A model generated the notes under the pieces. It was not told the origin of the DNA. It saw nothing but the letters and a program-made list of their open reading frames with translations, and ran no database searches. A DNA stretch of 64,000 bases from an uncultured Acetatifactor sp. GTDB taxonomy: Bacteria > Bacillota > Clostridia > Lachnospirales > Lachnospiraceae. The DNA is taken from positions 1-64,000 of the forward strand of contig CAJULV010000001.1 of NCBI GenBank assembly GCA_910587555.1, in the 5' to 3' direction. Shown here one piece after another: positions 8,198 to 16,244 of the stretch; within the stretch, counting starts at the first letter, position 1, and the number at the start of each line of letters is the position of its first letter. The position numbers and the translations under genes were made by a program.

Positions 8198-8614
8198 ATG
8201 GATGTCAGAATGGGAACGGATGAAGAAAAAGAACTGATTTTAACAAAATATCCCTATACTTCCCAGGTAATGCGCTCTGGAGGCAGTTTGGTCATTGCCC
8301 TTGAAAACAGTGAAATAGAGGGTTTTTGCTGGTCCTTCAGAAGAGAAATCCCGGTTCCTGTGGGTAAGACAGAGGAGTTTGTCAACGTAGTGGAAGTCTT
8401 TCGGGAGGAGAACAGGCGCAGAGGGATAGGCAGTCTGATGATTAAAAAGTGCATGGAGACTGCAAGGGAACAGGGTAGCTATCAGGTCAGGGCGTATTGT
8501 GATATGAACAATCTGCCGTCCCACATGCTCTGGGTGAAAAACGGATTTACCATATCACCTGTAAAAATGGAGGACGGACAGATTGTAGGTTCCTATGTGG
8601 CATACAGACTTTGA
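8198..8614 (+). CDS. GNAT-family N-acetyltransferase
   Basis: A 138-residue cytoplasmic protein with the acetyl-CoA-binding motif A RRRGIGSLMIKKCMETAREQG near residues 68-90 preceded by the beta-strand VNVVEVFRE, and the motif-B region NLPSHMLWVKNGF near 108-120. GNAT enzymes transfer acetyl groups from acetyl-CoA to amines; the substrate cannot be deduced. The ATG at 8198 has TGGAGGT eight bases upstream and is preferred over the ATG at 8183, which would sit on the ribosome site. It has its own promoter and terminator, so it is monocistronic, placed between two HicA/HicB-type loci. Confidence 0.8.
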   Translation: MDVRMGTDEEKELILTKYPYTSQVMRSGGSLVIALENSEIEGFCWSFRREIPVPVGKTEEFVNVVEVFREENRRRGIGSLMIKKCMETAREQGSYQVRAYCDMNNLPSHMLWVKNGFTISPVKMEDGQIVGSYVAYRL

Positions 8615-8645
8615 CCTCAACATCATAAAAATGCCACATCTGGAA

Positions 8646-8669
8646 AACAGGGCGGAAGCCTTGTTTTTT
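8646..8669 (+). terminator. Intrinsic terminator of the GNAT gene
   Basis: AACAGGGC (8646-8653) pairs with GCCTTGTT (8658-8665) across a GGAA tetraloop, followed by a T run to 8669. Confidence 0.85.
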
Positions 8670-8913
8670 GTGGTGTTTTATTGGGGGGATATCTATGAAG
8701 AATAAACGGGAAAGGAGAAATAAAAAGATGAAAAACGGATAGTGCGGACAGGAGCCGGGCCGGAGAGGGAGTTTCCGGCAAAGTGTTTTAGAGCCATGAA
8801 CGGCAAAACCCCGGGGATATCCGTGCGGAAGCGCGGAAAACCTTTCGGAATCCGGGGCGGAGAAAGGCAGCGGGTTCCGGGGATTCAATTATAATTAGAC
8901 GGAGAGTGTAGAG
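8670..8913. other. Intergenic region before the chemoreceptor gene
   Basis: No convincing gene. A 15-codon cationic frame (8695-8742) follows a G-rich stretch but is too short to support. A TATAAT-like box occurs at 8891-8896 without a matching -35, and no c-di-GMP riboswitch consensus was found although that would be plausible ahead of a chemoreceptor. Confidence 0.4.
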
Positions 8914-10572
8914 ATGGACGAGAATCATTCTAAATCGGTACGGAAAGGCAAACGAATCGGCCGTAAGGTGGGGAACCTGGTGGCGCTGATGCTTGGAGTG
9001 AGCATAATCGTAGTGGTGATGCTCTGTGTATTGATGTTTTACCGGCTTACCATGTCCATGATGCAGGATGTATGTGTAAGCGGAACCAATGTACTGGCCT
9101 ATGAACTGGAGAATTATACAGGGCCGGAGGACAAGACGGAGCTTCTGGATGCCCTCAGCAGCCAGATGGGATGTGAATTTACCATATTCCACGGAGACGA
9201 GAGGGCCTATACCACAATCCAACAGGACGGACAGCGGGCCGTGGGCACCAGGCTTTCCGATGAGCTGTCCAGGGTGGTATTGGAGCAGGGGCAGGCATAT
9301 GTGGGCCAGGCGTCTATTCTGGGTGAAAATCATTTATGTTCCTATGTGCCCACAAGGGACGGGGAAGGCAGGATAAACGGGCTGATCTTCGCCGGGATTT
9401 CCATGGCGGATGTGGCCAGGCAGATCAATCTCACGATATTTTTGTCCTTCCTCGTGGGCATGGCGCTGATTATTGCGGGAATTCTTGTGGTAGGCGCTTA
9501 CCTGAAGAAGACGGTTTCCAGGCCGCTTTACCGCCTGACCGTATTGGCGGAATCATTGGAGCAGGGAAATCTGGGACTTGAGATGAACCGGGATATGCAG
9601 GCAGGCGTTTATTCCAATGATGAGATCGGCGTTCTGGCGAAGAGCTTTGACCAGACCATCAGCCGTCTGCGCAGCTACATAGGAGAGATTTCCCAAATGT
9701 TGGAGGCCATAGCGGAGGGAGATCTGACGGTTCAGAGCAATCAGGAATATGTGGGGGATTTTGCTGCCATCCGTACTTCCCTGAACGACATTCTCGGGAA
9801 GCTTGACAAAACCATAAGCCAGATTGTGATCAGCTCCGAGTGCGTTTCCGGCGGGGCGGCCCAGATGTCCGCAGCGGCCCAGGGATTGAGCCAGGGGTCC
9901 GTGGCCCAGACAGGCGCGGTGGAAGGGCTGGAGAGCGCCATGGAGGAAGTCGCGGGCCGGATCAGGCAGACGGCGGACAATGCGGGCCAGGCGCAGCAGC
10001 AGGCCGGGGAAATGGGCAGGCAGCTGACGGAGAGCAATCAGAAAATGCAGGAAATGATGGCTGCCATGGAGAAGATAAACAACAGTTCAAGCGAAATCGG
10101 GAAAATCATTAAGGCCATAGAGGATATCGCATTTCAGACCAATATTCTGGCGCTGAATGCTTCCGTGGAGGCTGCCCGGGCAGGAGAGGCAGGCAAGGGC
10201 TTTGCGGTGGTGTCCGGGGAGGTCAGAAACCTGGCGGGCAAGACGGCGGAAGCTTCCCGCTCTACGGCGGTTCTTATCGAGCGTTCCATCGCCGCTGTGG
10301 GAGAGGGAGCGCTGATTGCGGACGCAACGGCCAGGCAGTTGGAGGGCGCGGTTACCCAGGCCCAGGGAATCGTGGGAACCATCAACGATATCGCCGTGGA
10401 TGCCAGGACCCAGGCGGAGGCCATGGAACAGGTCCAGAGCCAGATCAGCCAGATCGCAAGCGTTGCCCAGACGAATTCCGCCACGGCCCAGGAAAGCTCG
10501 GCTACCAGTGAAGAACTCAGCGGCCAGGCCGGTCTGCTCAGGCAGCTGGTGAAAACATTCCGCCTGCGCTAG
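8914..10572 (+). CDS. Methyl-accepting chemotaxis protein
   Basis: A 552-residue transmembrane receptor. Residues 1-20 are basic and cytoplasmic, TM1 is about 22-48, an extracellular single-Cache-like sensor spans about 55-165, TM2 is about 170-195 ([18 protein letters not shown]), HAMP about 196-260 and the signalling coiled coil 290-552. The conserved hairpin tip is present ([32 protein letters not shown] region near 410), the part that binds CheA and CheW. The start at 8914 follows GGAGAGTGTAGAG. No other chemotaxis or flagellar gene is in the window, so it is an orphan receptor locus between two HicA/HicB-type loci. The ligand is unknown. Confidence 0.93.
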   Translation: MDENHSKSVRKGKRIGRKVGNLVALMLGVSIIVVVMLCVLMFYRLTMSMMQDVCVSGTNVLAYELENYTGPEDKTELLDALSSQMGCEFTIFHGDERAYTTIQQDGQRAVGTRLSDELSRVVLEQGQAYVGQASILGENHLCSYVPTRDGEGRINGLIFAGISMADVARQINLTIFLSFLVGMALIIAGILVVGAYLKKTVSRPLYRLTVLAESLEQGNLGLEMNRDMQAGVYSNDEIGVLAKSFDQTISRLRSYIGEISQMLEAIAEGDLTVQSNQEYVGDFAAIRTSLNDILGKLDKTISQIVISSECVSGGAAQMSAAAQGLSQGSVAQTGAVEGLESAMEEVAGRIRQTADNAGQAQQQAGEMGRQLTESNQKMQEMMAAMEKINNSSSEIGKIIKAIEDIAFQTNILALNASVEAARAGEAGKGFAVVSGEVRNLAGKTAEASRSTAVLIERSIAAVGEGALIADATARQLEGAVTQAQGIVGTINDIAVDARTQAEAMEQVQSQISQIASVAQTNSATAQESSATSEELSGQAGLLRQLVKTFRLR

Positions 10573-10688
10573 GGGATTACAGAGGTGGACGGTTCTAAGC
10601 AAGGGGCCGTCCGGAATTTGCATTGCATCAGCTGTAACCGTTTTATAAATATAGGAATAACCAGTGCCGTCTTCTTTCCAAAGCGGCC

Positions 10689-11096
10689 TTATCCTGCATG
10701 GTTGGCATTAAGCAGCTGCATAAGTCCATCCTGGAGAACCTGGGAGCAGTTTACCCCACGCTTTTCTGCCAGGGCGGCCATCCATGCAGGAAGTGAGACA
10801 TTTTTACGGACTGCTCTGGTGTCGGTTGCCGCCCGGTATGCGAATGTATCAATGCGGATAATGGAACAGATGGCATTTTCTGGAATATCAAGTTTATACT
10901 GGGGAGTGGGAGCCGGGATTTCGTTCCCCTCATCCTCTGCCACAACGAGCCATCCGCTGGCGGCATCGGTAATCATTTCAATGGCATCATCAATACTGCT
11001 GCCGGTTGTAATGCATCCGGGAAGATCAGGCACTCTGCAGTAATATTTGGTTCCGTCTTCATTTGGTACGAATGTTGCGGTATAGATATATTTCAT
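10689..11096 (-). CDS. hicB: HicB-type antitoxin with ribbon-helix-helix C-terminus
   Basis: A 135-residue protein with an N-terminal HicB fold (YTATFVPNEDGTKYYCRVPDLPGC, DDAIEMITDAA) that blocks the toxin, and a C-terminal segment RKNVSLPAWMAALAEKRGVNCSQVLQDGL typical of the ribbon-helix-helix DNA-binding domain used for autorepression. The ATG is preceded by AAAGGAGG. It is the second gene of the operon, 33 bp after hicA. The direct-repeat array upstream of hicA (11340-11388) is the likely binding site of the DNA-binding domain. Confidence 0.88.
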   Translation of the reverse strand: MKYIYTATFVPNEDGTKYYCRVPDLPGCITTGSSIDDAIEMITDAASGWLVVAEDEGNEIPAPTPQYKLDIPENAICSIIRIDTFAYRAATDTRAVRKNVSLPAWMAALAEKRGVNCSQVLQDGLMQLLNANHAG

Positions 11097-11129
11097 TGTT
11101 CAGCCTCCTTTGCTGGCGGCAGGGAGAAT

Positions 11130-11315
11130 TTACCTCCCGCCCTGTTTGATTTCTTTGCGTATGTATCGGAGATCATCTTCATCGAAGTGGCCGCGCTTCA
11201 GGGGAATGGAATATTTTGTTTGCGGATTGTAGTAGATATCGTGGTTTCCTCCGCTCCGTTTAAACTGATAGCCGCTGTTGTTTAGGTCTTTGATCGCTGT
11301 GTTCCGTGGGTTCAT
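11130..11315 (-). CDS. hicA: HicA-type toxin
   Basis: A 61-residue HicA family protein: AIKDLNNSGYQFKRSGGNHDIYYNP with the characteristic G-N-H-D segment holding the catalytic-type histidine, then a basic C-terminal half ending DLRYIRKEIKQ. The ATG at 11315 follows AAGGAGGA; upstream in-frame codons (to 11441) overlap the promoter and are not used. Here toxin precedes antitoxin, the usual hicAB order, opposite to the pair at 7379-7790. Confidence 0.85.
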   Translation of the reverse strand: MNPRNTAIKDLNNSGYQFKRSGGNHDIYYNPQTKYSIPLKRGHFDEDDLRYIRKEIKQGGR

Positions 11316-11336
11316 TGACGTCCTCCTTATAAGAAT

Positions 11337-11388
11337 ATTATACACAACAATACACAATGCGTCAAGAACAATACACAACGATACACAA
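11337..11388 (-). promoter_or_regulatory. hicAB promoter with a four-copy TTGTGTAT operator array
   Basis: On the minus strand TTGACG (11360-11365) and TATAAT (11337-11342) are separated by exactly 17 bp, a near-consensus vegetative promoter 22 bp upstream of hicA. Four copies of TTGTGTAT (plus-strand ATACACAA at 11340, 11350, 11371 and 11381) form two pairs with 10-bp spacing; the pairs are 31 bp apart, so all lie on one face of the helix. The -35 lies between the pairs and one pair fills the spacer and touches the -10, the arrangement expected of an autorepression operator. Confidence 0.75.
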
Positions 11389-11465
11389 ATATTTTGAGCA
11401 AAAGAGGATGAAACTATACATCTGCTACCGGGTGTTTTCAAGCGCAGTATTTACTGCTGATACTT

Positions 11466-11481
11466 GCTGTCAATTGACAGC
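11466..11481. repeat. 16-bp perfect palindrome
   Basis: GCTGTCAATTGACAGC reads identically on both strands. It sits in the 540-bp gene-free stretch between the hicAB promoter and the next gene, far from any start codon; role unknown. Confidence 0.6.
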
Positions 11482-11591
11482 GGATTGTTCTCCTGCTTTC
11501 CGTGTACCGCTGCGTTTTGTCCTAAGCGAGATCAGGAATGACGGCCGGCTGAATGCTAAGCCGTGAACGCCGGGAACAGTAATCTTAAGCA

Positions 11592-11731
11592 GTAACAGTT
11601 CAGACAGGGCACTGAACTGTTACGAGAATGCACACAAAACGCGAAAAGAATGCGTTTTGGCGCCCGCAAGTCTCGCAAAATTGCATAGAGCGCAATTTTG
11701 ACTTCGCGAGAGGGGCTGTCTGAACTGTTAC
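11592..11731. repeat. Structured element bounded by 16-bp inverted repeats
   Basis: GTAACAGTTCAGACAG (11592-11607) is perfectly inverted at 11716-11731. A third copy of the core, CTGAACTGTTAC (11612-11623), can pair with the left end instead, giving two alternative folds. Inside are further stems: AAAACGC/GCGTTTT (11636-11642, 11652-11658), AAAATTGC/GCAATTTT (11677-11684, 11692-11699) and TCTCGC/GCGAGA (11671-11676, 11706-11711). No coding capacity and no target-site duplication were seen. The form fits a MITE-like or REP-like element. Confidence 0.65.
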
Positions 11732-11771
11732 CTAAAACATGAGTTTACCTTAGGAGGGGTGAAAACCTGAC

Positions 11772-11801
11772 TTGACGCAGCCCTGCCGTATCTGGTATAC
11801 T
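11772..11801 (+). promoter_or_regulatory. Promoter of the small membrane peptide / YjjG operon
   Basis: TTGACG (11772-11777), 18-bp spacer, TATACT (11796-11801), 58 bp upstream of the small gene at 11860. Confidence 0.65.
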
Positions 11802-11859
11802 AAAGGCGGAGAAAAGCCATATCAATCCAAAAAGATTCTGACGGAAGAAGGGAAAGAAT

Positions 11860-12003
11860 ATGTTAGTAAGTTTTCTGAATTCATTTATGTCCTACCTGAT
11901 GGTGCTGATCGTCATTGCCGTAGTAGCAGGGGCAGCCACCACAATCGGGATTACCATGGCGAAGAAAAAAGGGGCTGAAGCTGCGGGCAGCGAGTCCAAA
12001 TGA
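11860..12003 (+). CDS. Small single-pass membrane peptide, 47 aa
   Basis: An unrecognised 47-residue protein: a short polar N-terminus, one strongly hydrophobic helix (YLMVLIVIAVVAGAATTIGI, residues 12-31), then a basic, Ala/Ser-rich tail starting AKKKGAEA. The ATG at 11860 follows GAAGGGAAAG. Its stop overlaps the start of the nucleotidase gene (ATGA), which strongly implies that it is translated and coupled. It has its own promoter at 11772. Function unknown; a membrane partner or regulator of the downstream phosphatase is only a guess. Confidence 0.7.
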   Translation: MLVSFLNSFMSYLMVLIVIAVVAGAATTIGITMAKKKGAEAAGSESK

Positions 12004-12704
12004 GCAGATTTACCACGATTCTGTGGGATGTGGACGATACACTCCTGGATTTCTCTTATTCCCAGAGGCAGGCGCTTACCGCATGTTTCCGCTCTCTGGG
12101 AAGAGAGATCACGGAGGAGGAGCTTTGTCTTTACGGGCAGATTAACAATGACTACTGGAGGCGACTGGAACTGGGCCTGGTGACCAGGGAGCAGCTGCGC
12201 ACCGGCCGTTTTACGGTATTTTTCCGGCAGCTGGGGCTGACCGGGATAGACGTGGAGGCATTCTGCCGGGAGTATCAGGACGGACTCGCTCATACTTTTC
12301 GGTTTAACGATGATGCACTGACGATTTGCCGGACTCTGCAAAAGGCGGTAAAGCAGTATGCGGTCACCAACGGCATCACTTATACCCAGAGAAGAAAACT
12401 GGAGCTGTCCGGACTGGCGGAGGTGTTGGACGGTGTTTTCATTTCCGAGGAAGTGGGCAGCCCGAAACCCCACCGCAGTTTTTTTGATCACTGTCTGGCG
12501 CAGATCGGGGAAAAGGACAAATCCAGGATTCTGATTGTGGGCGACTCCATGAGCAGCGACATAAAAGGTGGCATGGAGGCGGGGATTGCCACCTGCTGGT
12601 ACCGGACAGGGGAGAAGAGCGGGGCGGAAAATCAGGCGGATTTCGTCATTGACGATCTGCATCAGATATATGATCTTGTGGGGATGGATTTTCCTTCCCC
12701 GTAA
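12000..12704 (+). CDS. yjjG: HAD-family noncanonical pyrimidine nucleotidase, YjjG type
   Basis: A 234-residue HAD phosphatase. Motif I is WDVDDTLLDF near residue 9 (nucleophile and general-acid Asp), motif II is AVTNGIT near 121, the motif III lysine is in GSPKPHRSFF near 158 and motif IV is ILIVGDSMSSDIKGG near 180. The WDVDDTLLDF plus NGxTxxQxxKL pattern is typical of the YjjG/YfnB branch, which removes phosphate from noncanonical or excess pyrimidine monophosphates. Start overlaps the preceding small gene. The neighbouring RNR and dUTPase genes fit a nucleotide-pool function. Confidence 0.85.
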   Translation: MSRFTTILWDVDDTLLDFSYSQRQALTACFRSLGREITEEELCLYGQINNDYWRRLELGLVTREQLRTGRFTVFFRQLGLTGIDVEAFCREYQDGLAHTFRFNDDALTICRTLQKAVKQYAVTNGITYTQRRKLELSGLAEVLDGVFISEEVGSPKPHRSFFDHCLAQIGEKDKSRILIVGDSMSSDIKGGMEAGIATCWYRTGEKSGAENQADFVIDDLHQIYDLVGMDFPSP

Positions 12705-12730
12705 ACAAGCGCACTGGAGGTTTTCTGGGA

Positions 12731-13786
12731 ATGGCAAAATCATCTGGACAGAAGCTGAAGCTGCTGTATATTATAAAATTCCTGTCGGAAAATACGGACG
12801 AACACCATCCGGCCAGTACGGCTGACATTATTGCCTATCTGGAGGCCAACGACATTCATTCTCAACGGAAAAGCGTTTATGATGATGTGGAAAAACTGTG
12901 TGATTTCGGCTATGATATCATTCAGGTTCACAGCAGGCAGGGCGGCGGCTACTATATGGCAGGCAGGGAATTCGAACTGGCGGAGCTGAAGCTTCTGGTG
13001 GACGCGGTGCAGTCATCCCGCTTCCTGACCATGAAGAAATCCAGGAGCCTGATCCGGAAACTGGAGCAGATGGCGGGAAAGCATGATGCCGGAAAGCTGC
13101 AGCGTCAGGTGTATGTGGCGGGGCGGATCAAAACGGAAAACGAGAGCATCTATTACAGCATCGATACCATTCACCGGGCCATACAGGAGAATCGGCAGAT
13201 TACCTTTCAGTATCTGGACTGGAATCTGAAGAAAGAGCTTGTGCCCAGGGTGAACAGCGAAAAGCGGGTCAGCCCCTGGGCCATGATCTGGCAGGACGAG
13301 AATTATTACCTTGCCGCCTATGATGATGTGGACGGGGTCATGAAGCATTACCGTGTGGACAAAATGGGCGGCGTGGAGGTGCGCAGGGAAGCCAGGACAG
13401 GCATGGAGCAGTTTCAGAAGGTGGATCTGGCTGCCTATACCAATCAGATCTTCGGAATGTACGGAGGCCGGGAGGAGATTGTAACCATACAGTTTCCGGA
13501 CCGGCTTATTGGGGTTGTACTGGACCGCTTCGGAAGGGACGCGGATATCCGGCAGATGGGGGAAGGGCTGTTCCGAATTCGGGCCAAGGTCATGGTCAGC
13601 GGGCAGTTTTACGGTTGGCTGACAGGAATCGGACGGGATGCCGTTATTATCAGCCCTGCCTCCGTCCGGGAACAGTACCGGCAGTGGCTGTCGGAAATCC
13701 TGGCTTCCCAGGAACCGCAGGAAACCGGAAAGCAGGAGCCGAAAGCGGAAAAAGAGGAATCGAACAGCCCGGATTTTTCGGGGTGA
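12731..13786 (+). CDS. WYL-domain transcriptional regulator
   Basis: A 351-residue protein with an N-terminal winged helix-turn-helix (about residues 5-65, including SQRKSVYDDVEKLCDFGYDI), a central WYL domain starting around residue 140 (AIQENRQITFQYLDW, then SPWAMIWQDENYYLAAYD and the basic YRVDKM segment) and a C-terminal WCX-like extension to about 320. WYL regulators bind ligands, often nucleotides or nucleic acid, through the WYL fold. The last 30 residues are acidic and low complexity. GGAGG precedes the start, 26 bp after the nucleotidase gene, so the two may be co-transcribed. Targets unknown. Confidence 0.85.
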   Translation: MAKSSGQKLKLLYIIKFLSENTDEHHPASTADIIAYLEANDIHSQRKSVYDDVEKLCDFGYDIIQVHSRQGGGYYMAGREFELAELKLLVDAVQSSRFLTMKKSRSLIRKLEQMAGKHDAGKLQRQVYVAGRIKTENESIYYSIDTIHRAIQENRQITFQYLDWNLKKELVPRVNSEKRVSPWAMIWQDENYYLAAYDDVDGVMKHYRVDKMGGVEVRREARTGMEQFQKVDLAAYTNQIFGMYGGREEIVTIQFPDRLIGVVLDRFGRDADIRQMGEGLFRIRAKVMVSGQFYGWLTGIGRDAVIISPASVREQYRQWLSEILASQEPQETGKQEPKAEKEESNSPDFSG

Positions 13787-13812
13787 CGGCAGGGAAGCGG
13801 AAAAAGACTGCA

Positions 13813-13841
13813 TTGACAAACAGGCGTTTCTTTTTTATACT
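13813..13841 (+). promoter_or_regulatory. nrdDG promoter
   Basis: Consensus TTGACA (13813-13818), 17-bp spacer, TATACT (13836-13841). Transcription would begin near 13848, immediately before two candidate NrdR boxes. Confidence 0.8.
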
Positions 13842-13853
13842 GGTAAGTACCCT

Positions 13854-13899
13854 CCACAATATATGGAACTACAAGGGAGAAGTACACTATATTTAGTAT
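13854..13899 (+). promoter_or_regulatory. Pair of candidate NrdR boxes
   Basis: CCACAATATATGGAAC (13854-13869) and ACACTATATTTAGTAT (13884-13899) both fit the NrdR-box core CWATATWTWG with at most one deviation each. Their centres are 30 bp apart, close to three helical turns as is usual for paired boxes bound by NrdR, the ATP/dATP-sensing repressor of ribonucleotide reductase genes. They lie just downstream of the promoter, where binding would block transcription. Confidence 0.75.
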
Positions 13900-13996
13900 G
13901 TTTTCCCTGATATAGGCGGAGAAAAACACAAGTTTCGTTCCAGGCTGCCGGAAGGCTGTCTGGACAGTGATTCTGTTTCGGAAGGGAATGAGATAT

Positions 13997-16186
13997 ATGA
14001 GCAGTAATTTTGATCAGGCAGCCAGGGAAGAAGTGAATTACGGGGAGTATTTCAGACCTGTAAGAGAAGTACGGGTGATAAAGAAGGACGGAAGCAGGGA
14101 GAACTTCAATGTACAGAAGGTGATCAATGCGGTGGCCAAGAGCGCCTACAGGGCTTTGACAAAGTTTACTGCGGAGGACGAGCGCCGTATCTGCCAGGAT
14201 GTCATTGATAAGGTCAATGAGATGGAGCAGGACGAGATTCCCATTCCCATGATGCATAATATCGTGGAGAGCGCTCTGGAGCAGGTAAAGCCCGTGGTGG
14301 CAAAGAGTTATCGGGACTACCGCAATTATAAGCAGGACTTTGTGCGGATGCTGGACGATGTGTACAAGAAGAGCCAGTCCATCATGTATATCGGGGACAA
14401 GGAGAACGCCAATACGGACTCTGCGCTTGTGGCCACCAAGAGGAGCCTGGTGTTCAATCAGCTGAACAAGGAACTGTATCAGAAATTTTTCATGACCACG
14501 GAGGAGATTCAGGCCTGCCGGGACGGGTATATCTATGTCCACGATATGTCCGCCAGAAGGGATACCATGAACTGCTGTCTTTTTGACGTGCAGAATGTGT
14601 TGAGCGGCGGCTTTGAGATGGGGAATGTGTGGTATAACGAGCCAAAGTCCCTGGACGTGGCCTTTGACGTTATCGGGGATATTGTGCTAAGCGCGGCCAG
14701 TCAGCAGTACGGCGGCTTTACGGTGCCCAGTGTGGACTTGATTCTGGAGCCTTACGCGGAGAAATCCTACCGGTATTATATTGAAAAATACAAAAAGCTT
14801 GGCATCGCGCCGGAAAGGGCGGAGGAAGAAGCTTACAGCGATGTGGTAAGGGAGTACAGGCAGGGCTTTCAGGGATGGGAGTATAAATTCAATACCGTGG
14901 GAAGCAGCCGGGGGGACTATCCCTTTATCACCGTGACGGCAGGCACCGGAACGGGGCGGTTTGCAAGACTGGCCACCATTACCATGCTGCAGGTCCGCAG
15001 GGGAGGCCAGGGCAAGAAGGAGCATAAGAAGCCTGTGCTGTTTCCCAAGATTGTCTTTTTGTATGACGAGAATCTTCACGGCCCGGGAAAGCCCCTGGAG
15101 GATGTGTTTGAGGAAGGGGTGCGCTGCTCTGCCAAGACCATGTATCCGGACTGGTTGAGTCTTACCGGCAAGGGCTATGTGGCAAGTATGTACAGGCAGT
15201 ACGGGCGCATTGTGTCCCCTATGGGCTGCAGGGCCTTTCTCTCTCCCTGGTATGAGCAGGGCGGCATGCATCCTGCGGATGAACAGGACAAGCCTGTGTT
15301 TGTGGGGCGGTTCAATATCGGCGCCGTATCCCTGCATCTTCCCATGATTCTGGCAAAGGCCAGGAAGGAGAGCCGGGATTTTTATGAGGTACTGGATTAT
15401 TACCTGAATCTGATCCGCCAGCTCCATATCCGCACCTATGCCTATCTGGGGGAGATGCGGGCGTCCACCAATCCCCTGGCCTACTGTGAGGGCGGTTTCC
15501 TGGGCGGGCATCTGAAGCTGACGGACAAGATCAAGCCCCTGCTGAAGTCCGCTACCGCCAGTTTCGGCATCACGGCCCTGAATGAGCTTCAGGAGCTGTA
15601 CAACGGGAAATCTTTGGTGGAGGACGGTCAGTTTGCCCTGGAAGTGATGGAGTTCATCAATAAGCGCATCAGCGAGTTCAAGGAGGCGGACGGCAATCTC
15701 TACGCCATCTACGGCACGCCTGCGGAGAATCTCTGCGGCCTGCAGGTGAAGCAGTTCCGGGAGAAGTACGGCATTATTGAGGGCGTTTCCGACAGGGAAT
15801 ATGTGAGCAACAGCTTTCACTGTCATGTGACGGAGGACATTACGCCCATCCGGAAGCAGGACCTGGAAGACCGTTTCTGGGATTTGAGCAACGGCGGAAA
15901 GATTCAGTATGTGAAGTATCCTATTGACTACAATATCACCGCCATCCGGACGCTGATCCGGCGGGCCATGGACCTGGGGTTCTATGAAGGGGTGAATCTG
16001 TCCCTGGCTTACTGCGACGACTGCGGACACCAGGAACTGGAGATGGACGTGTGCCCCAAGTGCGGGAGCCGGAATCTGACCAAGATCGACAGGATGAACG
16101 GATACCTGTCCTATTCCCGGGTTCACGGGGATACCAGGCTCAATGACGCAAAGATGGCGGAGATTGCGGAACGGAAGAGTATGTGA
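13997..16186 (+). CDS. nrdD: Anaerobic (class III) ribonucleoside-triphosphate reductase
   Basis: A 729-residue glycyl-radical enzyme that makes dNTPs from NTPs without oxygen. An ATP-cone allosteric domain covers about residues 15-110 (VRVIKKDGSRENFNVQKVI onward). The catalytic body contains the active-site cysteine in SPMGCRAFLSPW. The C-terminus has a zinc ribbon (CDDCGHQ...CPKCGSRN, four cysteines) followed by the glycyl-radical loop RMNGYLS. All key residues appear intact. The ATG at 13997 is chosen because GGAAGGG lies ten bases upstream. It is followed by its activase and preceded by NrdR boxes. Confidence 0.95.
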   Translation: MSSNFDQAAREEVNYGEYFRPVREVRVIKKDGSRENFNVQKVINAVAKSAYRALTKFTAEDERRICQDVIDKVNEMEQDEIPIPMMHNIVESALEQVKPVVAKSYRDYRNYKQDFVRMLDDVYKKSQSIMYIGDKENANTDSALVATKRSLVFNQLNKELYQKFFMTTEEIQACRDGYIYVHDMSARRDTMNCCLFDVQNVLSGGFEMGNVWYNEPKSLDVAFDVIGDIVLSAASQQYGGFTVPSVDLILEPYAEKSYRYYIEKYKKLGIAPERAEEEAYSDVVREYRQGFQGWEYKFNTVGSSRGDYPFITVTAGTGTGRFARLATITMLQVRRGGQGKKEHKKPVLFPKIVFLYDENLHGPGKPLEDVFEEGVRCSAKTMYPDWLSLTGKGYVASMYRQYGRIVSPMGCRAFLSPWYEQGGMHPADEQDKPVFVGRFNIGAVSLHLPMILAKARKESRDFYEVLDYYLNLIRQLHIRTYAYLGEMRASTNPLAYCEGGFLGGHLKLTDKIKPLLKSATASFGITALNELQELYNGKSLVEDGQFALEVMEFINKRISEFKEADGNLYAIYGTPAENLCGLQVKQFREKYGIIEGVSDREYVSNSFHCHVTEDITPIRKQDLEDRFWDLSNGGKIQYVKYPIDYNITAIRTLIRRAMDLGFYEGVNLSLAYCDDCGHQELEMDVCPKCGSRNLTKIDRMNGYLSYSRVHGDTRLNDAKMAEIAERKSM

Positions 16187-16244
16187 GGCGAAAAAACGGA
16201 CCGGGGAGAGACGGCAGAATGAAAACAGGCAGGAGGCGGATGCC

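Noticed and set aside
8695..8742. 15-codon cationic peptide frame MKNKRERRN...
   Set aside because: Very short, only a G-rich stretch as ribosome site, and no conserved context.
8670..8913. c-di-GMP riboswitch ahead of the chemoreceptor
   Set aside because: The region is GC-rich and foldable but the GEMM consensus tetraloop and receptor are not present.
10587..10612. Hairpin GGACGG/CCGTCC after the chemoreceptor as terminator
   Set aside because: Long loop and no T run on either strand.
10585..11043. Plus-strand frame of 152 codons opposite hicB
   Set aside because: It is the antisense of a well-supported HicB gene that has its own ribosome site and operon partner.
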